Positions 58,411 through 64,000 of a stretch of 64,000 nt of DNA are shown in pieces. Source of the stretch: AC-32 sp963717475 (GTDB lineage Bacteria > Actinomycetota > Thermoleophilia > Gaiellales > Gaiellaceae); the NCBI GenBank assembly GCA_963717475.1, contig OY970337.1, positions 558,001-622,000 on the forward strand. Direction: 5' to 3'. A model generated the notes under the pieces. It made no database searches, was not told the origin of the DNA, and saw only the letters and a list, made by a program, of their open reading frames with translations. How positions within the stretch are numbered: position 1 is the first letter of the stretch; every line of letters begins with the position of its first letter. The position numbers were made by a program, and so were the translations under genes.

Positions 58411-58483
58411 CAGGGGCGGCAGGACTCGAACCTGCAACCCCCGGTTTTGGAGACCGGTGCTCTGCCAGTTGAGCTACGCCCCT
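58411..58483 (-). tRNA. trnW: tRNA-Trp (CCA anticodon)
   Basis: On the minus strand a complete 73-nt cloverleaf: acceptor AGGGGCG/CGCCCCT, D stem GCTC/GAGC, anticodon stem CCGGT/ACCGG with loop CTCCAAA (anticodon CCA), T stem GCAGG/CCTGC with TTCGAGT loop, discriminator G. The 3' CCA is not encoded. It is a single tRNA, between the MDR oxidoreductase and a small membrane gene. Confidence 0.97.
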
Positions 58484-58518
58484 AGAGGTTGCGCCACCGA
58501 TTCTAGCCGCGGCCCTTC

Positions 58519-58524
58519 TAGAGT
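58519..58524 (+). promoter_or_regulatory. -10 box of leaderless promoter for the 65-aa membrane gene
   Basis: TAGAGT lies 6 nt before the ATG at 58531. Confidence 0.45.
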
Positions 58525-58530
58525 CTTGTC

Positions 58531-58728
58531 ATGGCCCCGCCTCCGCCGAGACCGGCGCTCGGAGCGCTCTTCCTCGTCCTCGCGATCGCGTTCGTCGGGA
58601 TCGCGGCTGCGGCCGCGGAGGCCGTGGACACCAACAAGGGCCTGGTCGTCCTGGTGGTCGCGGCGGGTGCGATCGCGCTCTGGATGCTGAGCCTCTCGAT
58701 CCGGAATCTAAGGAAACCTCCTTCGTAG
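58531..58728 (+). CDS. Small two-helix membrane protein
   Basis: 65 aa. Helix ALGALFLVLAIAFVGIAAAAA, then KGLVVLVVAAGAIALWMLSLSI, and a short basic tail (RNLRKPPS). No family recognised. Leaderless ATG (TAGAGT 6 nt upstream). The sigma factor gene begins 16 nt downstream with its own box. Confidence 0.62.
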   Translation: MAPPPPRPALGALFLVLAIAFVGIAAAAAEAVDTNKGLVVLVVAAGAIALWMLSLSIRNLRKPPS

Positions 58729-58732
58729 GTCG

Positions 58733-58738
58733 TATCCT
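58733..58738 (+). promoter_or_regulatory. -10 box of leaderless promoter for sigma factor
   Basis: TATCCT lies 6 nt before the GTG at 58745. Confidence 0.45.
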
Positions 58739-58744
58739 CTGACC

Positions 58745-59531
58745 GTGGCGCAGGACGAGACCCAAGCACTCTGGCGCGAGTACAAGCAGAAGAAGGACCA
58801 GGCGACCAGGGACCGCCTGATCCTCACGTACGCGCCGCTCGTCAAGTACGTCGCCGGCCGGCTGGGCAGCGGCCTGCCCGCGCACGTCGACGAGAACGAC
58901 CTCGTGTCGTACGGACTGCTCGGCCTGATCGGCGCGATCGAGCGCTTCGACCCCGGCCGCGACATCAAGTTCGAGACCTACGCGATCGCGCGCATCAAGG
59001 GCTCGATCATCGACGAGCTGCGCGCGATGGACTGGGTTCCGCGCTCCGTCCGCTCCCGCGCCCGCGACATCGAGCGCTCGATCGCGAGAGCTCGAGCGCA
59101 AGCTCCACCGCGCGCCGACCGACGAGGAGATCGCCGAGAAGCTCGGCATCACCACCGACGAGCTCGACGACAGCCTCTCCGAGATCGGCCGCTCCTCGAT
59201 CGCGGCGCTCGACGAGCTCTGGACGATCTCGTCCTCCGGCGGCGACCAGGTCGCCCTGATCGACACCATCGAGGACACCCAGGGCCCCGAGCCGCAGTCC
59301 GAGCTCGCGCAGACGGAGCTGAAGGAGGCGCTCGGCGACGCGATCGCGCGGCTGCCCGAGCGCGAGAAGCTCGTCGTGACGCTCTACTACTACGAGGAGC
59401 TCACCCTTCGGGAGATCGGCGAGGTCCTCGGCGTGACCGAGTCGCGGGTCTCGCAGCTGCACACGAAGGCGATCCTGCGACTCAAGGCCCGCCTCGCCGG
59501 CTCACCCGCGCGCGAGCCGCTCGGCCGCTGA
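58745..59531 (+). CDS. FliA/WhiG-type RNA polymerase sigma factor (one frameshift)
   Basis: About 261 aa when joined. Region 2: RDRLILTYAPLVKYVAGRLGSGLPAHVDENDLVSYGLLGLIGAIERFDPGRD is split here only for display; then KFETYAIARIKGSIIDELRAMDWVPRSVRSRARDIER as in WhiG/FliA. Near 59089 one extra base in gcgagagctcgag shifts the frame; the other frame continues LERKLHRAPTDEEIAEKLGI, region 4 LPEREKLVVTLYYYEELTLREIGEVLGVTESRVSQLHTKAI. In actinobacteria WhiG controls sporulation and FliA motility genes. No flagellar or sporulation genes are nearby to decide. The frameshift is probably an error, because both halves are perfectly conserved. Confidence 0.88.
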
Positions 59532-59561
59532 GGATTACGATTCAAATCCGTGGTTTCCCGC

Positions 59562-59607
59562 TTGACACGGATACGAGTGACCTTCAACGTGTTGCCCGTA
59601 TCCCGTG
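59562..59607 (+). promoter_or_regulatory. Promoter with overlapping dyad before the sugar ABC transporter genes
   Basis: TTGACA (59562-59567), 17-nt spacer, CAACGT (59585-59590). A dyad cacggatacg (59566-59575) / cgtatcccgtg (59597-59607, one extra C) overlaps and straddles it, which suits a repressor of the transporter. GAAAGGACGTGGGAG precedes the GTG at 59633 as Shine-Dalgarno. Confidence 0.4.
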
Positions 59608-59632
59608 GGGTCTAGAGAAAGGACGTGGGAGA

Positions 59633-60982
<1,350 letters not shown>

Positions 60983-61002
60983 GCCGCACGGCCTGAACGA
61001 AA

Positions 61003-61034
61003 CGAGGGAGGATGGCGCCTGTCATCCTCCCTCG
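61003..61034 (+). terminator. Hairpin between binding-protein and permease genes
   Basis: cgagggaggatg (61003-61014) pairs perfectly with catcctccctcg (61023-61034); 12-bp stem, 8-nt loop, no U-run. Such intercistronic hairpins often raise expression of the binding protein over the permeases. Confidence 0.6.
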
Positions 61035-61041
61035 CTCATTC

Positions 61042-61971
61042 GTGAGCCGGTCGCCACGCCCGCACCGGCTCCGCGCCGCCGCCGCCGCCGCCGGACGAAG
61101 CTCCAGCGCCGCCAGACGCGCCTCGCCTGGCTGCTGCTCGTGCCTGCGCTCGCGGTCGTGCGCTTCGTCGCGATCTATCCCGCTCGGCAAGACGGTCTAC
61201 CAGAGCTTCACGAACCAGGAGTTCCTCGCCGGCCTGGAGCCGACGAAGTGGGTCGGGCTCGACAACTACCGCACCCTCATCCACGACCCGCCTTCCGGAA
61301 CGCGGTCGTCGTGACGGTGAAGTTCACGTCGATCACGGTCGTCGATCGAGTTCCTGCTCGGGCTGATCATCGCGCTGGTCGTGAACTCGAACTTCAAGGG
61401 CCGCGGCGTGATGCGCGCGGCCATGCTCGTGCCGTGGGCAATCCCGACGGTCGTCGCCGCGACAGATGTGGAAGTGGATGCTCGACGACATCTTCGGCGT
61501 CGTGAACGACCTGGTGTTCGGACTGCACATCTCTCGCACCAGCACGCCTGGATCGCCGACCCGGGCACCCGCTCGCCGCCATCTCCGCGGTCGACATCTG
61601 GAAGACCACGCCGTTCATGGCGCTGCTGCTGCTCGCGGGCCTGCAGGTCATCCCGGGCGACATCTACGAGGCGGCCGACGTCGACGGCGCGAACCAGTGC
61701 AGCAGTTCTGGCGGATCACGCTGCCGCTGCTGCGGCCGGCCATCCTCGTGACGCTGATCTTCCGCACGCTCGACGCGCTGCGCGTCTTCGACGTGTTCTT
61801 CGTCATCTTCGGCAACCGCGCCGACACGCAGACGATGGCGGTCTACGACCAGAGCACGATCGTCACGACGGGCACGTCGGCTACGGCGCGGCGATCAGCG
61901 TCGCGATCTTCCTGATCATCGCGCTGTTCGTCGTCATCTACATGACCTTCATGCGGGTCGAGCGACAATGA
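61042..61971 (+). pseudogene. Sugar ABC transporter permease 1 (MalF/ThuF type), multiple frameshifts
   Basis: Joined frames read LQRRQTRLAWLLLVPALAVV, PLGKTVYQSFTNQEFLAGLEP, NAVVVTVKFTSITVV, IEFLLGLIIALVVNSNFKG, MLVPWAIPTVVAA, then VIPGDIYEAADVDGANQ (EAA loop contacting the ATPase) and ITLPLLRPAILVTLIFRTLD: a six-helix binding-protein-dependent permease of about 309 aa. One-base shifts occur near 61046, 61182, 61291, 61344, 61465, 61530, 61570, 61698 and 61880. The GTG at 61042 is the likely start. Codon-level conservation is intact between shifts. Confidence 0.78.
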
Positions 61972-62896
61972 GCACGACGCCGAGACCACGCACGACCGTC
62001 GCGCAGCCTGTCTCGCGCGCGGCCGCGCTCCGGCGCGAGCCCTCGGGCCGCGTGCTGGTCGAAGCTGCCGTTCTGGCTCCTGATCATCCGATCTTCTTCT
62101 ACGCGCTCTTCCCGTTCTACTGGGCGCTGCGCTCCTCGATCACGCCCGACGCCGGAGCTCTTCAGCACGCCGGTCAAGTACTGGCCGAGCCACCCGACCT
62201 GGACGCACTTCCGCGACGTGCTCGAGCACGAGCTTCTTCCGGCGGGCGCTGCTGAACTCGACGATCGTCGCGGGGTCGGTGACGCTGCTCTCGCTCGCGA
62301 TCGGCGTCGGTGGCCGCGTATGCGCTGGGGCGCTTCCGCTTCCGCGGCCGCTCGTCGGTCCTCTACCTGGTGCTGTCGATGACGATGTTCCCGCAGATCG
62401 CGATCCTCGGCGCCCTCTACACGATGTTCACGGCTCCACATCGTGTCATCCACTTCCGAAGCTGTACAACAACCTCTGGGCGCTGATCCTCACCTACCTG
62501 ATCTTCACGCTGCCGTTCACGGTCTGGGTGCTGACCAGCTTCATGCGCGCGCTCCCCGCGCGATCTCGAGGAGGCGGCCTACGTCGACGGCGCGACCCAC
62601 TCCAGGTCGTTCTGCAAGGTCCTGCTGCCGCTGGCCGCGCCAGGCCTGGTCACCGCCGGCCTGCTGGCCTTCATCGCCGCCTGGAACGAGTTCCTGTTCG
62701 CGATCACGTTCATCCCGTCGCCGACACTGCACGGTGCCGGTCGCGATCGCGTTCTTCACGGCGGAGCGCAGCGTTCGAGATCCGTGGGGCCGATCAGGCG
62801 GCGCCGTCGTCGTGACCGTGCCGCTGATCGTGCTGACCCTGATCTTCCAGACGGCGGATCCTCGCCGGGCTCACGGCCGGCGCCGTGAAGGGCTAG
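61968..62896 (+). pseudogene. Sugar ABC transporter permease 2 (MalG/ThuG type), multiple frameshifts
   Basis: ATG overlaps the permease 1 stop (ATGA). Joined frames: IFFYALFPFYWALRSSITPDA, FSTPVKYWPSHPTWTHFRDVLEH, FRRALLNSTIVAGSVTLLSLAIGV, AYALGRFRFRGRSSVLYLVLSMTMFPQ in part, TYLIFTLPFTVWVLTSFMRALP, then the EAA loop EEAAYVDGATH, FIAAWNEFLFAITFI and a C-terminus LAGLTAGAVKG ending at TAG 62896. Shifts are seen near 62050, 62089, 62156, 62227, 62311, 62430, 62455, 62560, 62735 and later. The stop overlaps the convergent ATPase gene by 4 nt. Confidence 0.75.
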
Positions 62897-64000
62897 GCCG
62901 GATCGCCGTCGCGCGTCTCGGGGTCGAAGAAGTCGAGCCGGGTCGTGTCACAGCGAGCTCGACCTCCTGGCCTGGCGATCCGGGACTTCGGGCTGACGCG
63001 GCGTCCAGCCGGCGACGAGCGTCCTCGTCCCGGCCGCCGAGCTCGGCCGCCTGCTCCTCGGCGAGCTCCCGCAGCTTCGCTCGACTCGATTCCCGCCGCC
63101 TCGAGCGAGAAGTGGGCGTACAGCTCCGAGCCCATCGACTCGACCACGTCGATCGTCGACCTGCGCCGGTCGCGCCGGTCGCCGACTCGAGGGCCGCGTC
63201 CTCGAAGTGCTCGGGCCGGATCCCCGCGATCAAGCGCTCGGCGTCGAGGCGCGTGCGCACCGACTCCGGGGAGCTATCGCGTCCACCATCGGCTGAGCTC
63301 GAGCGTCCGTGCTCCGTCGAGGTGCGCCGGGAGGAAGTTCATCGCGGGTGAGCCGATGAAGCCGGCCACGAACAGGTTGACCGGATCCTCGTAGAGCTCC
63401 TGCGGCGGGCCGGTCTGCTGGATGACGCCCTGACGCATCACGGCGACGCGGTCACCGAGCGTCATCGCCTCGGTCTGGTCGTGCGTCACGTAGACAGTCG
63501 TCGTGCCGAGTCGGTCTTGCAACCGGGAGACCTCGGCGCGCATCTGGACGCGGAGCTTCGCGTCGAGGTTGGAGAGCGGCTCGTCCATGAGGAAGGCTTC
63601 CGGCTGCCGGACGATCGCGCGGCCCATCGCCACTCGCTGCCGCTGGCCTCCGGAGAGGTTCGCCGGCTTGCGGCCGAGCTGCTCGGTCAGGTCGAGGATC
63701 TTGGCCGCCTCCTCGACCCGCTGCTTGATCTCGTCCTTCGGCACCTTCGCGAGCGAGAGCGCGAAGCCCATGTTTTCCCGCACGGTCATGTGCGGGTAGA
63801 GGGCGTAGCTCTGGAAGACCATCGCGATGTCGCGCTCCTTCGGAGTGAGATCGTTCACGACCTCGCCGCCGATCAGGAGCTCGCCCTCGGTGATGTCCTC
63901 GAGGCCGGCGATCATCCGCAGGGCGGTGGACTTCCCGCAGCCCGACGGGCCCACGAGGATCACGAACTCGCCGTCGGCGATCTCGAGGTTCATCTGCTTG
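62893..64000 (-). CDS. Sugar ABC transporter ATP-binding protein (MalK/UgpC/MsmX type), 5' end outside window; C-terminus frameshifted
   Basis: The first visible residues (KQMNLEIADGEFVILVG) are already inside the ATPase domain, so the true start is beyond 64,000. Walker A GPSGCGKST, Q-loop FQSYALYPHMTV, signature LSGGQRQRVAMGRAIVRQPEAFLMDEPLSNLDAKLR with the D-loop, H-loop VYVTHDQTEAMTLGDR, and MRQGVIQQTGPPQELYE are complete. The TOBE domain (PAMNFLPAHLDG, then IAGIRPEHFEDAALE, ESMGSELYAHFSLE and TRLDFFDPET) is distributed over three frames with shifts near 63290, 63170 and 63050. It is convergent with the permease genes and presumably energises that transporter. Confidence 0.88.

Noticed and set aside
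58411..58483. tRNA-Trp as an integration site
   Set aside because: No repeated 3' tRNA segment or integrase was found within the window on either side.

Overview
This window is about 70% GC, with short intergenic gaps, many GTG/TTG starts and 4-nt ATGA/GTGA overlaps. Gene content includes PntAB transhydrogenase, class III cyclase-NTPase-TPR proteins, an acyl-CoA carboxylase of the actinobacterial type, a WhiG/FliA-like sigma factor and an LpqY/SugABC-like sugar transporter. Together these suggest a high-GC actinomycetote, most likely of the class Thermoleophilia (soil or groundwater relatives of Gaiella/Solirubrobacter). That placement is inferred from protein style; no rRNA is present.

Layout. 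0-6.8 kb: partial DNA methyltransferase, comM/yifB and dprA (natural-transformation type genes), a decayed cyclase/NTPase/TPR gene, an FAD oxidoreductase and a HIT protein. 6.8-10.8 kb (minus): pntA1-pntA2-pntB followed by an ornithine-cyclodeaminase-family gene. 10.9-15.2 kb: secreted BNR/sialidase-like protein, facing an MMPL exporter with a small membrane partner. 15.2-24.4 kb: hisC-like aminotransferase, MFS, meaB, threonine dehydratase, a complete cyclase-NTPase-TPR protein and an MBL-rhodanese protein. 24.5-34.8 kb: quinol-type nitric oxide reductase with a companion membrane protein carrying a transposase-like zinc motif, then a minus-strand copper operon (lipoprotein, membrane protein, YcnI, CopC-CopD, 32-aa peptide) divergent from two ctaG genes. 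34.8-47.6 kb: acyl-CoA dehydrogenase, leucyl aminopeptidase, SCP2 protein, biotin carboxylase, enoyl-CoA hydratase and carboxylase beta subunit, which fit leucine/branched-chain acyl-CoA breakdown, with several accessory genes between them. 47.6-51.6 kb: an island of small unusual proteins: a cysteine-less thioredoxin-fold protein, an orphan contractile-tail tube protein, three TasA-like secreted proteins and two divergent paralogous CxC-x4-C proteins. 51.6-56.8 kb: a coupled trio of nucleotide cyclase, cyclic-nucleotide-binding-domain protein and flavoprotein. 56.8-64 kb: HAD phosphatase, quinone-oxidoreductase-like ADH, tRNA-Trp, sigma factor, and a sugar ABC transporter whose genes are peppered with single-base frameshifts.

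Regulation. About twenty starts have a TAnnnT box 6-9 nt upstream of ATG/GTG and no Shine-Dalgarno sequence. This points to widespread leaderless transcription; in one case two such boxes overlap inside a 24-bp divergent gap. A second class of genes (norZ, ycnI, the 67-aa membrane protein, the BNR protein) has clear Shine-Dalgarno sequences.

Sequence quality. At least nine isolated single-base frameshifts occur in otherwise well-conserved genes, and more than twenty lie between about 59.68 and 63.29 kb. Most are probably sequencing or assembly errors, so several genes are described here as one gene in two or more frames. Two places (near 3.14 kb and 37.73 kb) look like genuine truncating junctions.
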